DNA of 64,000 nucleotides, from assembly GCA_905221615.1 (NCBI GenBank), contig CAJNDT010001236.1:987670-1051669 (forward strand). Reading direction: 5' to 3'. The stretch comes from Symbiodinium sp. CCMP2592 (lineage: Eukaryota > Sar > Dinophyceae > Suessiales > Symbiodiniaceae). The notes under the pieces were generated by a model. It worked only from the letters and a program-made list of their open reading frames with translations. It searched no databases and had not been told where the DNA came from. A program made the translations under genes and the position numbers. Positions 10,032 to 21,578 of the stretch are shown here, in pieces. Position 1 is the stretch's first letter. Each line of letters starts with the position of its first letter.

Positions 10032-11103
10032 CGGTTGATTAACGAAGTTTCCCGCAGCATGGCATGATGTTTTCTTGTTTTTGTAGTATCTTGCGGCCAT
10101 GTGTGCTATGATTCTATAAGCTAGGAAGAAGTTGTGTCCATTGTTAACAAAAAAACATCTGTACAAAGGCGAGATCGTATGCAAAATAAAAAGAATTATG
10201 GAAAAAAGTTCCTAAGAAGAATCGTCTTCTATCCGAATATAAAATGAAGGTTGTTATTTCATAATGTGAGGGGAACCTTTGGGCGGGTGGGGTTTTGACT
10301 TGAAATAGCTTGACTTGAAATTTCCAAAGTCAGAGAAGCTGAACCCTAAACCCTAAACCCTAAACCCTATCTCCCCAAAGTGAGATTCTATGCTGGCCAG
10401 ATCGTTGGGAGCCCCGAAGGGGTCGGTATGATCTATCGGTTTAGGGTTTAGGGTTTAGGGTTAAGGGTTTAGGGTTTAGGGTTTCTATCGGGTACGCCTG
10501 GACCCCAATTGCTTAGGTAGGCCTTGTGTTCAAGGGTTGAGTGTCGGTGTAGAAGAGGCGTGTAAGTGGGATCCACAGGACTTCCTAGTTGTCGTTGGGT
10601 TTAAAGTTTAGAGTTTAGAGGTTCAGGGTCTTAGAGTTCAGACTCAGGGGATTAGGGTTTAGGGCGCTAGATATCCTGCTACTTCAGTTATTCAAGCTGT
10701 AAGGCCCTAAGGCCTACACCCTAAATCTCATTTTTGCCCCCCCTCTTCCAGAACTATGAGTAACCTGGTTTCAATGTTTACTTTCACCACTGGCACATGT
10801 TTTTGTGCTTCAGAGTTCCTGCTTCGCAGTTCTGCTTTTAAAGTAGTATGATTATATGAGAACCATTATGACAACGGTTGCCTTTAATTTCGAGAGTCGT
10901 TATCGTGCGGTGGCATGCAGCATGGGACCCAACACTTGCATCCACTGCAAGCGCCGAACCTGTTCAAGGCCGCACCCTACACGTAAACCCTGAGCCAGGG
11001 TTAGGGAAGCCTAAAGCCCTAAACTGAGACACTCAATCCCAAGCCAGGCAGCTCCTGCTCCAAGGGGCTGTGTCAGACTGAGACGATGCCTGTTGCACGA
11101 ACT

Positions 11104-11208
11104 GGGAGTTTTTCGAAAGTAGGGGACCCTTTAATACAATATCCTAAATGGTCGGATCCTTATTCTATGGCCCCCAAAATAAGGTACCCCTATTTTTCGG
11201 AAACTCCC
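11104..11208. mobile_element. Inverted-repeat element, family E, upstream of the unit 1 gene
   Basis: The ends GGGAGTTTTTCGAAAGTAGG and TTTTTCGGAAACTCCC are flanked by AACT on both sides (11100-11103 and 11209-11212), again a 4-bp target duplication. It lies about 320 bp before the predicted start codon. Counterparts are near 24797-24901 and 37618-37722. The fourth gene copy lacks it here and instead has a family A element a few bases away (43106-43225). Confidence 0.82.
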
Positions 11209-11528
11209 AACTGGCTGGGTCAAAAAAGAACACCAGTGCGGCACATGCTTGCAACGAGGTATCGGTAGAAGAGTCGTCATCGGAGCGGCGAAATGCAGTA
11301 TTGTCATATATCACGGTATACTCTAGAGCAAATATTATATATGTATGATATGCATAATTATTGGTTTCTTGTACTATAGAATGAGAGACGGCAGGATCCC
11401 ATCATCAACTGCACTGATCGAGTCCGCTCTACTCCTTCGCCACTCTGCTCAAGTTAAGACAGTCCCGAAGCCAGAAGCACCCGCCTTCGATTGGGGTTCG
11501 CTCCCGCTACGGACACCCCAAGCTTGCA

Positions 11529-13520
11529 ATGATCAGCTACTCGGTGCTTCTTACCGGACTAGTACTTGGAGGATCATGGGACTTAGTAAGTAGGGCTCCT
11601 TAAATGGATCTAAATATAGGGTTCCTTAAAGGGATCTATAGGGCTTATAAGCTTTATTAGGGTTTACTTGGAGGGTCATGGGACTTGGTAAGCAGGGTTA
11701 TAAGTACCCTAATTGGGGATATAAGTAATTATAAGTATAGTTACCTCAATTATAACCTGGGGTACTAAGTCCCAGGACCCTTTAAGTAACCCTTGGCCTG
11801 GGTGTACCACTCGCAGGAGCCGAATGCATCGACTGCGCTTCGCACGAGGAGACGGTGCTGTTGCAGCGCATGAAGTCTTCGGAAGATCACACTGCACCTT
11901 TGTCATAGTTGGGTAACATTTTACATGTTTATGGGTATCTAAACCAATAAGGAATAAACATGTTCATTTTTAATCCAATCCCAACAATGAACTAGGCACT
12001 GGAAGCCGACGAGTGGAGGTGGCAAAAGCATGGCTACCCCAAGTGGAACTGCGAAGATGATGTTCGTGCAGCGCAGCAGGACTGGAGGGGAGCCATCCTC
12101 GACATCTCCGCCGCATACCTCGAGAATCTAGCCGGGTTTTTGGGGTTCAGTGGTTCTGAATAGGTAACCTTTAAGCTTTTGGGGTTTATAGAATCCAATT
12201 GAAAAGGTTAACCTCTTCTGGGCTAGGGTGCTCAGCCCCTGAAGGTTTATGTAGGGCTCCTTTAAGGGATCCTTTAAAGGCTCCCTCAAGAGGGGTTGAG
12301 GGTTTAGGGGCTTGGGGCTAAATTTCTAGGTTCCCGAGCAGTACCGTACCCTTTTGCCGCTTGCTTTTTGGGCTCCCTTCTTGAAACCATATAGTACGCA
12401 AACAGGGTGCCCTCACTATGAAGGGGCTACTGGGGAACCCAGGAATACTTCCAGTGGAGACTTTGTGACCGTGGCGAGTGATGCCATCGAAATGCTTTAC
12501 GGCTATGACATTGGGCCGGTGACCTTCAAGCCGACCCTGGCCGAGGAGGAGCCCTTCCGCCCCACTTTCGATGGTGCCTTGTCATACTTCGTTGGATACG
12601 ACGCCATGCAGGCCTTCAACGGCGGAGGCGGCATCCCGGAAGATAAAGGCTTTGCCATTAATGGTGGTGATGCGTGGTCAAAGGTCTTGTTTTTCAATGA
12701 CCAGATCAGCTGTGTGGGGGATGTTGCGCTTGCCCAAGGGTACTACTACTTCAAGAATGCAACCTCCGGGGTGGAGACAGGCGTGGAGTACACCTTCGCG
12801 TACAAGAAGATGCCGGGAGGTGAGTTGAAGATCGTCGCCCACCACTCATCCCTGCCGGCTCCGCTGCCTGATCCAACTCCCACTTCGCCTCCTGCCCTTG
12901 ATGGGGGCGATTTTATCCAGGAAGGCCAGACAGGGCATGTGGGCATTAAAGCACGTGCTTGGCCGATGAAGCCAGTTTGGTGGCGTGGCCGCGGCTTCAA
13001 AAGGAGTTACAGCGGCCCCAGCTGCGAGGATCGTGTTGCGGCAGCTCAAGAAGAATGGAAGGATGCGATCCTGAGCATCTCTGCCGCGTATGAGCAGGGC
13101 GGGACTAATTCAAGCTATGAGCAGATCGCAGTGGATGCAATCAGCAAGCTCTACAATTACGGCAAGTCCAAGGTGTTATTTAAGCCGACCCTCGCGATAG
13201 AGGATCCCTTCCGCGAGACATTCTCCGGTGCCGCATCTTACTTCCTCGGCTACAACGCCACGGAGGAGCAAGGAGGCTTCCCTGAAGACAAAGGCTTCGC
13301 CATCAATGGCGGAAAGACTTGGTCGGCCGTCAGATTTGTGAACAATCAGACCACCTGTGTGGGGGATGTCGCGCTAGCACAGGGCTACTACTTCTTCACC
13401 GACGCAGTCACCGAGAACGAAACCGGGGTCGAGTATACCTTTGCCTACGAGAAGAGGAAGACAGGGGAGTTGAAGATCATTGCCCACCACTCCTCCTTGC
13501 CGGCATCTTATGGTCGATGA
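11529..13520 (+). CDS. Secreted tandem SnoaL/NTF2-like protein, copy 1 (four exons)
   Basis: I start the gene at the ATG of the signal peptide (MISYSVLLTGLV), by alignment to the uninterrupted paralogue at 43420. Predicted exons are 11529-11562, 11787-11893, 11996-12123 and 12443-13520, giving 448 residues and a TGA stop. The signal peptide ends near an Ala-Gly-Ala. A CIDC and a TVLLQ segment follow, then two homologous domains of about 160 residues. Each domain has FKPT, YF(V/L)GY, EDKGFAI, GDVALAQGYY, VEYTFAY and HHSSLP motifs, typical of a SnoaL-like family in the NTF2 fold; the function is unknown. The three coding interruptions are mobile-element-like. The long open frame from 12354 begins inside the third one, so its first 30 residues are not native. 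Introns 2 and 3 fit GC-AG and GA-AG borders followed by G. Intron 1 has no standard borders, so splicing there needs RNA evidence. Confidence 0.8.
11565..11786. mobile_element. Family A element inside the signal-peptide exon (intron 1, copy 1)
   Basis: A 222-bp insertion is flanked by TA (11563-11564 and 11787-11788). The paralogue at 43420 has the uninterrupted CTAGTAACCC. The ends are CTTGGAGGATCATGGGACTT and the inverse AAGTCCCAGGACCCTTTAAG. A second left end (ACTTGGAGGGTCATGGGACT, about 11669) lies inside, so the element is a composite. Removing one TA plus the element restores the signal peptide frame. The implied borders TA...AG or GT...AA are not standard, and a GTAAGT inside the left end (11586) is an alternative donor. 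Confidence 0.85.
11894..11995. mobile_element. Introner-like insertion with GC-AG borders (intron 2, copy 1)
   Basis: A 102-bp insertion is flanked by GCAC repeats (11894-11897 and 11996-11999). The paralogue reads straight through (CACTGCACTGGGAGCC). Excision as GC...AG followed by G restores the frame exactly. The ends are weakly inverted (CATAGTTGGG and CCCAACAATG), and AACATGTTTAT/ATAAACATGTT forms an inner inverted pair. GC donors and AG followed by G are known dinoflagellate intron features. Confidence 0.85.
12124..12442. mobile_element. Introner-like insertion with GA-AG borders (intron 3, copy 1)
   Basis: A 319-bp insertion lies between GAAT repeats (12124-12127 and 12443-12446). Removing it as GA...AG followed by G joins Leu-Glu to Asn-Thr-Ser-Ser, matching Arg-Glu-Asn-Thr-Ser-Ser of the fourth copy. 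Inside, GGTAACCTTT and AAAGGTTAACC (about 12163-12212) form an inverted pair that recurs in the unit 2 private insert near 24318-24380. A segment with GAGCAGTACCGTACCCTTTT resembles sequence at about 1030 and 47090. It is probably a nest of smaller elements. Confidence 0.82.
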
Positions 13521-14440
13521 ACGTATGCCGCGCCCTAGACACCCTAAACCTATGTCAGCGGTTTTTGCCCAATGATGCTCAGCTTGAAGGGTAATGCAGG
13601 ATTTATAGCATCCTCCGCAGTTTAGGGCGTTTAGTGGTCAGAATTTCCTTGTGTACTTGTTGTTTCCCGGGGCACTCTTCTCCGCACGGATTCGTTTTGT
13701 AGTGGGCACTCCGTTGGGCACTCCCTTGCGCAACATCTTTCTCATAGAGTGGCGCACTCACTTCTGTGGACAACTATACGTTTGTGTTAGCGAGGTTTGT
13801 GCCAGGTGAACCAAAGCCCCATGCAGCTGTTCTTTGGCACAGCGGAAAAGCCCACCCCAATCCGCGGCAAAGCCGCAATTTTGCCACAAGTGGCTGTCTC
13901 AGCTGATTGCTAGTATCCAGCCACAAATGGCACTTTATAGTAAGCAGCAATTACTGCTGTTTTGCGCCACGATTGGAGCACAGAGGGGTGTCAGAAGTAA
14001 CATCAAAAAACAGTGTTGCAAGTGCACGGGCATGCGGGCTTGCTGTCTTACCGCGACACATCCTGAAGGCAGTATACATGGCATGCCAGCATTTTGGAGT
14101 ATTCGCACCTGCTAGGCTCTGCAAGGGATCATACAAGCAGGCCAGCAGCCCAACAAGAAGAAACGCTGGTTCGACATTCTTCGACTCTTCGACGAGCAGC
14201 GTACGCAAGACACGGCTTAAACCACGGACAACGGGCCGTTGAGTGCAGCCCCTTATGCTTCGAGCACCCCCCGGGCCGGTCCCAGCACTGTTAAGTCCCC
14301 TTGGCAATATTTCGGAAATTTTGGAAATTTTGGAACTTCTGGAATTGATTTTCAATGGGCTGATTGTGACCCTTCGGATGACAGACCATGCACTATGACT
14401 CACTTGCAAAGGCAAGGTCTGTTTAGACGATTGTCAGTGT
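13521..14440 (+). other. Conserved 3' flank of the NTF2-like gene (unit 1)
   Basis: This region aligns with the sequence after the fourth gene copy (44851-45770), with single-base and 3-base indels that would break any frame. It is therefore more likely 3' UTR or flank than coding. Units 2 and 3 carry it at 27214-28120 and 40035-40955. The two overlapping open frames of 90-150 residues on opposite strands are not conserved as frames in the fourth copy. Confidence 0.6.
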
Positions 14441-15543
14441 TTATATATATATATATATATACTTAAAAAAATGGTACTCCTACGAATACTATTACCAATA
14501 CAAATACTGACATTGATCATTTGCTGACTGCCCAAGCTAATACCAGCATTAACACGAATATTCACACTTTTTTAAGCCAATACGAATAGGCACCATACAA
14601 ATACTAATAATGATTAATGCTGACGTTCATACTCCTACGCATATCAATAATTATGCCCATATCGGTAGTAGTGTATCTCAATACCAATACTAGTACACAC
14701 CTGCATATACCAATGTACATAAATATACATACCACTATACTAAAGTACAAATACATTAGCTCATGCATGTATTTATCTGTTAGTATTTTCATGTAATCAG
14801 GAGTAATACTAATATAAGACAAACGTTCATGCGAATACATAACTTCATTTTAATACTAGCACTAGCACTAGCACTATTACTAATACCAATCACACTGTTT
14901 ATACCAACACCAAGATTTACATAAGTATTGATACTCCTACGGATACTACTGCGTATACTCTTATGCTGTTAACAGCAATGCTGTCACCAATACTAATACT
15001 GACATTGATAACTTGTTGAATATCAAGATAATGCCAGTATTAATACCATTATTAACACTTATACTAAGGCTAATGCGACTATGGATAATCCTAATACGAA
15101 TATTGACATTAATACTCCTACGAATACCAATAGTCATATTCATATTGATGTGACGACTAATACCATTACAAAAGACACGTGCATATGCTAATGCACACCA
15201 GAACAAATACCATTATCTTAAAATGCCGATATGTATCAATGCATTCATGTACTGATGTTTTAGGACAAGCATATACCCATATACCAATGTAACAATACAC
15301 TACTTGTTAATGTGTGAATATACTATACAAGTATGTTATTATACTAGTATGCTACTATACTAGTATACGACTACTGTATTATGCAAGTATACCGACATGG
15401 CAGGTTAGTCGTGTACTAATATGACAACATACTGATATACTTATAAATCTTTGGACAATACACGTATATTGCATATACTTGTAGACAAATACACTAATGT
15501 ACGAATATACTGGTATGTTAATATACTAATATATTAATACACA
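14440..15543. repeat. AT-rich degenerate AATACT/ACTAATACC repeat block (unit 1)
   Basis: A short TA run is followed by about 1 kb built of drifting ATACTAATACC, TACGAATA and later ATACTAGTATAC-like words. It forms the right end of each unit (28120-29222 in unit 2, 40955-41900 in unit 3). There is no gene. Short frames rich in Ile/Asn/Thr or Met/Ile/Arg are compositional. Confidence 0.85.
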
Positions 15544-15705
15544 AGTGAGTACAACATGGGAGCTCAACACTGCCAGGATCCATTTTTCATTTAACGCTTC
15601 AGCGTTGAAGGTTAGGGAAACGAATTTGCCATGTTCTCGCGATCTTAAGGTCTGCGATTGCTGATGTTGTCACTCTCGACATGTACTTGCTCTCTCTCTC
15701 TCTCT

Positions 15706-15754
<49 letters not shown>

Positions 15755-16360
15755 CCTCTCCCTCTCCCACACCCCCAAGCCTCAACCCCAGCCCCAAATG
15801 CAAGCCCTCAACCCCAAGCCACGCACTCCTGGATCCCAATACTCTAACCCTGAACCCTAATGATGTCTATACCCTGAGCTCTCGACCCTTAACCATCAAC
15901 TCCAGGATGCCCAGTAGTACCCTTATTCCCTTTTTGTAGTCCTAGGTTCCTTATAAAGTTACCCAATACCAAAAAGAGAGGCCTTTTTTATTCCTAGGTT
16001 ACTGGGTATCCTAGTCTTGATGAACCCTAAACGCTAAACCCGAAACCCTGAACCCGAAACTTCGCCGCACCCTCCTAAAACCCTGAGTTGCAGACTATAA
16101 AACGCCTAAAGCATGGACCCGAAACCCATGGATCCTGGCTTGGACGAGCTGCCCATCCTATAGTCTCCATTGTAGTTCCTTTTTTTGGTTTAACCAATTC
16201 TATATTAGGGATCCTATAAGGTAACCCCAAAAAGGAACTACAATGGAGACTATAGGGTCAACTTGCCGAAGATCGGTTCGAAACAGCGTCCGAAGCACGG
16301 GTAGAGGGTTTCGGGATGTTTCGGGTTGAAGGCGAGCTTCAATGAATACAGGCTTATATG

Positions 16361-16460
16361 GCTGGTTGTCAAAATTATGGTGCCTTTTGGGGTGCCCTAA
16401 ATATTAGGTGCCGTACTATAATAGGGACCCAAAAATGGACCCAAATTTTGACAACCACCC
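16361..16460. mobile_element. Inverted-repeat element, family D (unit 2, complete)
   Basis: The ends GGTTGTCAAAATT and its inverse AATTTTGACAACC bound a roughly 100-bp element, with ATATG directly repeated on both sides as a probable target duplication. It is complete here and at 30093-30192, and truncated in unit 1. Confidence 0.75.
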
Positions 16461-18934
16461 ATATGCGGGTTTACACGTGATTTGGGGCATCATGTAAGGG
16501 TTCTGGAGAGCCCTGCACTTGTTGTGATGTCAGAGAGACTCCTGGAACTCAGAGGGCTTCCTCCTTCTTATAAAACCATGCCTGGACCTCAAAAGTATGT
16601 AGAATAATAGCCTTTTTTTTCGGCTTTGGGCCATTAAGTTATTTACGTTTGGGGGTCTAGGTAGAGGTTTCCTTGAGGATGTGAGGAACCAGGCTCAGGC
16701 ATTGATTGTGGGTCTGGGATGGGAATTCTCTAGGTCGTAATTGGGCGATCTGTTAATACTCCGTCCTGTGTTCAGGGTTAAGAGTTTAGGGCTTAGGGCA
16801 TATGTGGTGCCTCATTCGAGGATCTTGTTGTTGAGGGTTTTGTGGTTTCTGAGCCTCACCTCCTATGGTGGACTTGTACAGTTTAAGTCCACCTTGGAGG
16901 GCTGTGATTTCCGGGTAGGACGTCAAATCTTCCAAACTCCTTTAATCACGGAATAGATACCTTAAATCATCTTAAGGATCCCTGCTATAATCAGGTCCCT
17001 TCCTCTTATAAGAAACCCTATACTATACCCTAAACTCTTTAGTGAGAGGTTTTGGAAGATCTGGGAAGTCTTTGCCGCACGAGGTATGTGTATGTGTAGT
17101 TGGACACTTCATCGGGTTTGGGCCGTGGCTGTGGGGTTTAGGGTTTAGGGATCAAGGTTTTGGGTCTGGGGATCAGGGTTTGGGGTTTAGGTGGACACTT
17201 CATCGGGGTTGGGCCGTCGCTAAATCAGCATTAGCTAGGTGGCGAGGACTCCGGAGGCTGCTAAACCATTTCACCGAACCAGTAAACTCTCCGTAGTTCC
17301 CATAGTTCAGGTATTTGCTGATGCCCTAAATGGAAGTTTCCGAAAATTAGGGGTGCCTTAGTTTGGGGTCCTTATAATCAGGATCCTGCTACTTAGGGTA
17401 CGATACAAGGTTCCTCGATTTTCGGAAACTCCCAAATCAAGAACTCTGAACCTTCGGCCCAAAGTCCTTATAGAAACCTTTACGGACTCGGGTTTAGGGT
17501 TTAGGGTTTTAGGATTTATAGTAGAAGCCAGAAAGTTGGGACATCCTTAGCCTCATGTCCATAAAGTAAAGTAGAGGGAATCCCAGCATGATTCATCCTA
17601 AACCTACGTTCCAACTTTCTGGGGTTCACTATAGGGTTTAGGATTTAGGGTTTAGGGTCGGAGCCCGTCCTGGAGCTCTGGAAGCTAGAGTTGAGTAGCG
17701 AAATCAGGTCCAAGATCCCTGAATTCAAGGATTAAACAAAGAGTCTTTTGTGTGGGAACCTGCTTCTTATCGTTAAAGGATATGTGCAGTCATTTTGTGT
17801 CAATCGACTGTAATTTCAGAATCTTTAAGACTTTCCTTACCTAGCGGATCTGCTAAATCAGTTCCTCCATGGGCCGAGGTGCTGGGTCTACCTTGTCTGG
17901 CCTTCCGGCACCGCGCCGGGATCCCGGTCTTACATGTCCGTTCCTAGTCGAGGGTTTAGGGTTCCGGATTTTCTAATTCCCCTAAACCCTAAAGCCTTCA
18001 AGAAGTTTGGAATTGTGTGTGTTGGGATTAGTCTCTAGGGTTTCTATCGTGTTCGGAATGGGCGCTGTGGGCTTTCGGGTTAACTTCTTGTTGAAGGTTT
18101 CGGGGTCCTTGGTAGGAGGGGAGCTAGAGTTTAGGGGTTGAGAAATGAGCTAAACCGCCCGACCCTTACCCCTGCACCTAAACCCCTAAACCCTAAGCCT
18201 ACACCCCAAACCCTTTATAAACCCCTAAACCCGAAAGCCTTACACAAGCCCCTGCTTGGGATCTTTAGTGCCGGGACCGAAATTTAGATCGGGATCAGGC
18301 ACGGAGTCTGCTTGGGGGTTCGGATGATTACCCCTCCCTCAACCCCCCAAACCTTGCTTTGTAGGGTTATACTTATAATGGTTTCTTTATATTTATCCTG
18401 GAAGCTTTTGGTTTTCGGTGTTTAAGGTAAACGCTGAACCAGGTTTACACGTTCAAGGGTGAGTTTCGTGGTTTGTGCCGCCAACTACATGAGTGACCGT
18501 CAGCCGCTCTGGGTTTATATAACGTCAAACCCTCGAGCATACACGGTAAAACCACAGACTTGTAATCCTCCAAAGCCGGCCACACTTGAAAGGTTTGCGT
18601 TGTTCCGTAAAACCTTAAACCCTTAAACCCTCAACTGAAGGGAGTGGATGAGACCTGACATGCCTCGAGGTCTAGAAGGCTTCGGGCTTGAAGCTTTTTG
18701 GGCTTGAGGCCTCTGGCGTCGGGCAACGGGGTTTAGGGGTGACTGTTTAGGGTTTAGGGCTTAGGGTTTAGACTTTCAGGTTATGTAGGGGTTAAGGTTC
18801 CGGGCTGACTGCGTGTCAGCGCCAACCCGCCAGAACATGCAGGTTTCGGGTTTTAGTAGTTGTGCGCGGCTCGGGGCGAGTTGGCGAATTTTGCTTCCTG
18901 TCATCGAAGTGGAGGATTTGGGATGCAGCTGGGC

Positions 18935-19047
18935 TACCCAGAGAGCCCAATACCCCCTAATTAAGGAATATAGCTTAAATCATAATATGAAGCCCTATAT
19001 AATTTAAGCCATATTCCTTAATTAAGGGGTATTGGGCTCTCTGGGTA
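18935..19047. mobile_element. Long-armed inverted repeat, family F (unit 2)
   Basis: This is the counterpart of the 113-bp inverted repeat in unit 1, with a few arm mismatches. Confidence 0.75.
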
Positions 19048-21287
19048 CGGGGCAAAGCGGTTTGGGACTCCTGACATGTACCCTCATAGAGTAGAGACTT
19101 AGGCTTCAAAAGTGCCTAATAGGGACCCTTCAGGGCATAAGTATCTATGTACTATAAAGGTACATGGATCCTTTGGGAATGGTGTGTTGCAGTTTACCGA
19201 AGTCCCTGCACCTGCGGCGTGGAATCTGCACAGAAGGGGCGGGAGCGGCTGACACAATCTCGATAGCTATCCGCCCTACAACTTTTAGGGCTGTAATTTG
19301 AAGATGGGAGTTTCCGAACATAGGGGACCCTACTATAGTACCCAAAGTAAGGTCCCCCCCTGTTTGTGGAACCTCCCAGGTGTATGTTAGATTATGGAGG
19401 TCCGACCTGTATTATAGCCGATGAAAGACTGAGGCTTTGGGCCATCGAGCCGCCTCAGCTGGCTTTGTCGAAGAAGCTCATTTGCGGCAGGCGTGTTCGA
19501 GACATTCGTGGCCAAAAAACCTTATAAACACTTGAAGGGAACCCTAAAGGAACCCTTAAAAGGGAGCCCTTAGGGTTTTGGGTTTAGGGCTTCTCTGTTT
19601 TTCATGTGTGAGCGTTTTGTTTTGTGCTGCTTGGACGTGGCGGTTCAGAGCTCTAGGCAAAAGGGATCGCAGGGTTCAGGGAGCAGGGCAGGTTGGAGTT
19701 CTGTGTATTGAATGGCTTTTCAGTCGGTTGTAGGACATCGGCAGTGCTGAGTAAGAAGGGTTTGGGGATGCCGGGTTTAGGGTTTGGGGTTTAGGGCTTA
19801 AGGATTAGAGTCTAGGGTTTGGGGATTCGTGGCGTTGAGGTTAACAAAAAGGTACTCGCGGGTTTTTGGATACAGGACCTTAGAGGTCTACAACTCAGTC
19901 TCTATGGATTTAGTTAGGCTATACTACTCTACTACACTACGGTTCTGCTCTACTCCCATACTACGATACTACTATACGACTATACTAAGCGCTTAATCAA
20001 GGCATGCGTCGCCGTGGTTTGAGGATTCAGCTTATATTGGAGCTTCACAGCTGAGGTTCAGGTACATGCAGTGAGTCGTGCGGTTTAGGGTTTAGGGTGT
20101 AGGCCAGGGTCTCGAAAGCAAAGGTTAGCTAGGAAATGCCTATCACGATTTAGTGGACGTGCTTTGCTCTTAAGAAGAGTGTTAGCTTCATGAGCATCAT
20201 CGAATCTCCGTAACGCGGTGTTTCGAACCCAAACCCCCAAACCCCTAAATCCTAAACCCTCGAAGCCCCACTACCCTCACCCACCCCGTCCTACACACCC
20301 ACCTGGTTTTGGGAACGGGCTCTTTAGGGTTAGACCCCCCGACCCCTCCCAGAATCGTCCACGGCAAGGTGTTCGTGGACCACGACAGATCTCAACACGT
20401 GGAACCGGCATGTGAGCACTCAGGCTTTCCGAAAACCCCTACGCCTAGATCCTAAACTAACCCCTAAACCCCTAAACTCTTAAATCAAGCCTCTAAACCA
20501 GAACCCCTAAACTCCTAAATCGAGCCTCTAAACCCTTATAACCCCTAAACCCCTAAACTCCTAAATCAAGCCTGTAAACGCTAACCCCTAAACGCCTAAC
20601 ATTCCCCAAGTTATTAAGGCTCTATATAAAGAAGTCATATTAGGGAACCCCCAAAAGGTAATTAGGTCTCATAGGGTCCATGTAGGGTTTAGGGTAACCT
20701 GAGTGTCCCCTTTTGGGTTTAGGGCTGTGCCTTATGGCTTGGATTTAGGCTTGACTATGTGTCCATCACGTACCAGTATTGAGACGTTGCCTTGAACTAA
20801 AGCCCTAAGGGTCCAAGTACCCTATTATCATGCACTGCCCAAAATCCTAACCTACATAACTACTATCCTAAAACCGAGCACCTGATTATTGGGTCCTCTG
20901 GACCCTTGGGGCTAAAGTGGTTACTATCAAGGTGCCTTCGAGTTTGAGGGTTTCGGTGGTTTTGGGTCTAACTACAGACTTTGCTCCGAGGATACTTACC
21001 AGACCTTTTGGGAGGATCCCCAAAGGAGATCCCTCAAAGGGTTCCTGGGATGGTCTTTTGGGACCTAATTCCATAATGGTAGCATATATGGAGTATAGGG
21101 TCCCAACTTGGGGGATCTATCTTCTACAGTAGGACCTTGCGGGGGTCTGGGTTATGACCTATAATCATTAATTACTCTACGTAGGCTCTCGGAACCCATA
21201 CATGCTGAGTATGTTTGGGAGAGGGGACCCCAAATAACTTACCTTTTCAAGGACGTATACAAGGAAATCCAAATGAGGCACCGTGCC

Positions 21288-21578
21288 TACAGTCTCCATT
21301 CCAGTTCTTTGTTTGGGTTACCTTATAGGATCATAGATATGGTTAAACCAAAAAAGAACTACCACGGAGACTATATAGTAGAAGCCAGAAAGTTGGAGCA
21401 TCATTCTCCTCATGCCCGCAAGGTAAACTATAAGGGATCCTAGCACGAATCCTCCTAAAGCCACAACTTTCTGGCTTCTACTATATAGTCTCCAGTGTAG
21501 TTCCTTTTTCGGTTTAACCATATCTATATGGAGGATCCTATAAGGTAACCCAAAAAAGGAACTACAATGGAGACTATA
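21288..21578. mobile_element. B-C-B element cluster (unit 2)
   Basis: This is the counterpart of the cluster at 6759-7051, with the same three elements in the same order. Open frames across it follow from the inverted repeats. Confidence 0.8.

Larger units (their letters stand above)
646..15543 (+). repeat. Tandem segmental duplication, unit 1 (about 14.9 kb)
   Basis: The unit starts at AGTGAGTACAACATGGGAGC; the same sequence recurs at 15544 and 29223. It runs through a CT microsatellite, about 10 kb of TTTAGGG-rich non-coding DNA full of short inverted-repeat elements, one NTF2-like gene (11529-13520), a conserved 3' flank and an AT-rich block. By eye the units are well above 90% identical where they align. 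Unit 1 has several private insertions: inverted-repeat elements at 2790-2888, 2975-3077 and 5146-5277, and a roughly 1.9-kb minisatellite and G-rich block at about 8050-9800. Only the right part of that block is also present in unit 3. Confidence 0.93.

Noticed and set aside
11586..11816. Canonical intron from GTAAGT (11586) to CGCAG (11816) in copy 1
   Set aside because: Joining these sites shifts the frame relative to the conserved downstream exon; exact removal of the element does not.
12354..12443. Start of the 388-residue open frame as the true N-terminus of the NTF2-like gene in copies 1-3
   Set aside because: The first 30 codons are read from the third insertion. The fourth copy shows that the protein continues upstream through a different sequence, including a signal peptide.
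13951..14415. 154-residue minus-strand frame after the gene, also in units 2 and 3
   Set aside because: It overlaps plus-strand frames, has no family signature, is broken by an indel in unit 2, and the fourth copy carries 1-base and 3-base indels across the region.
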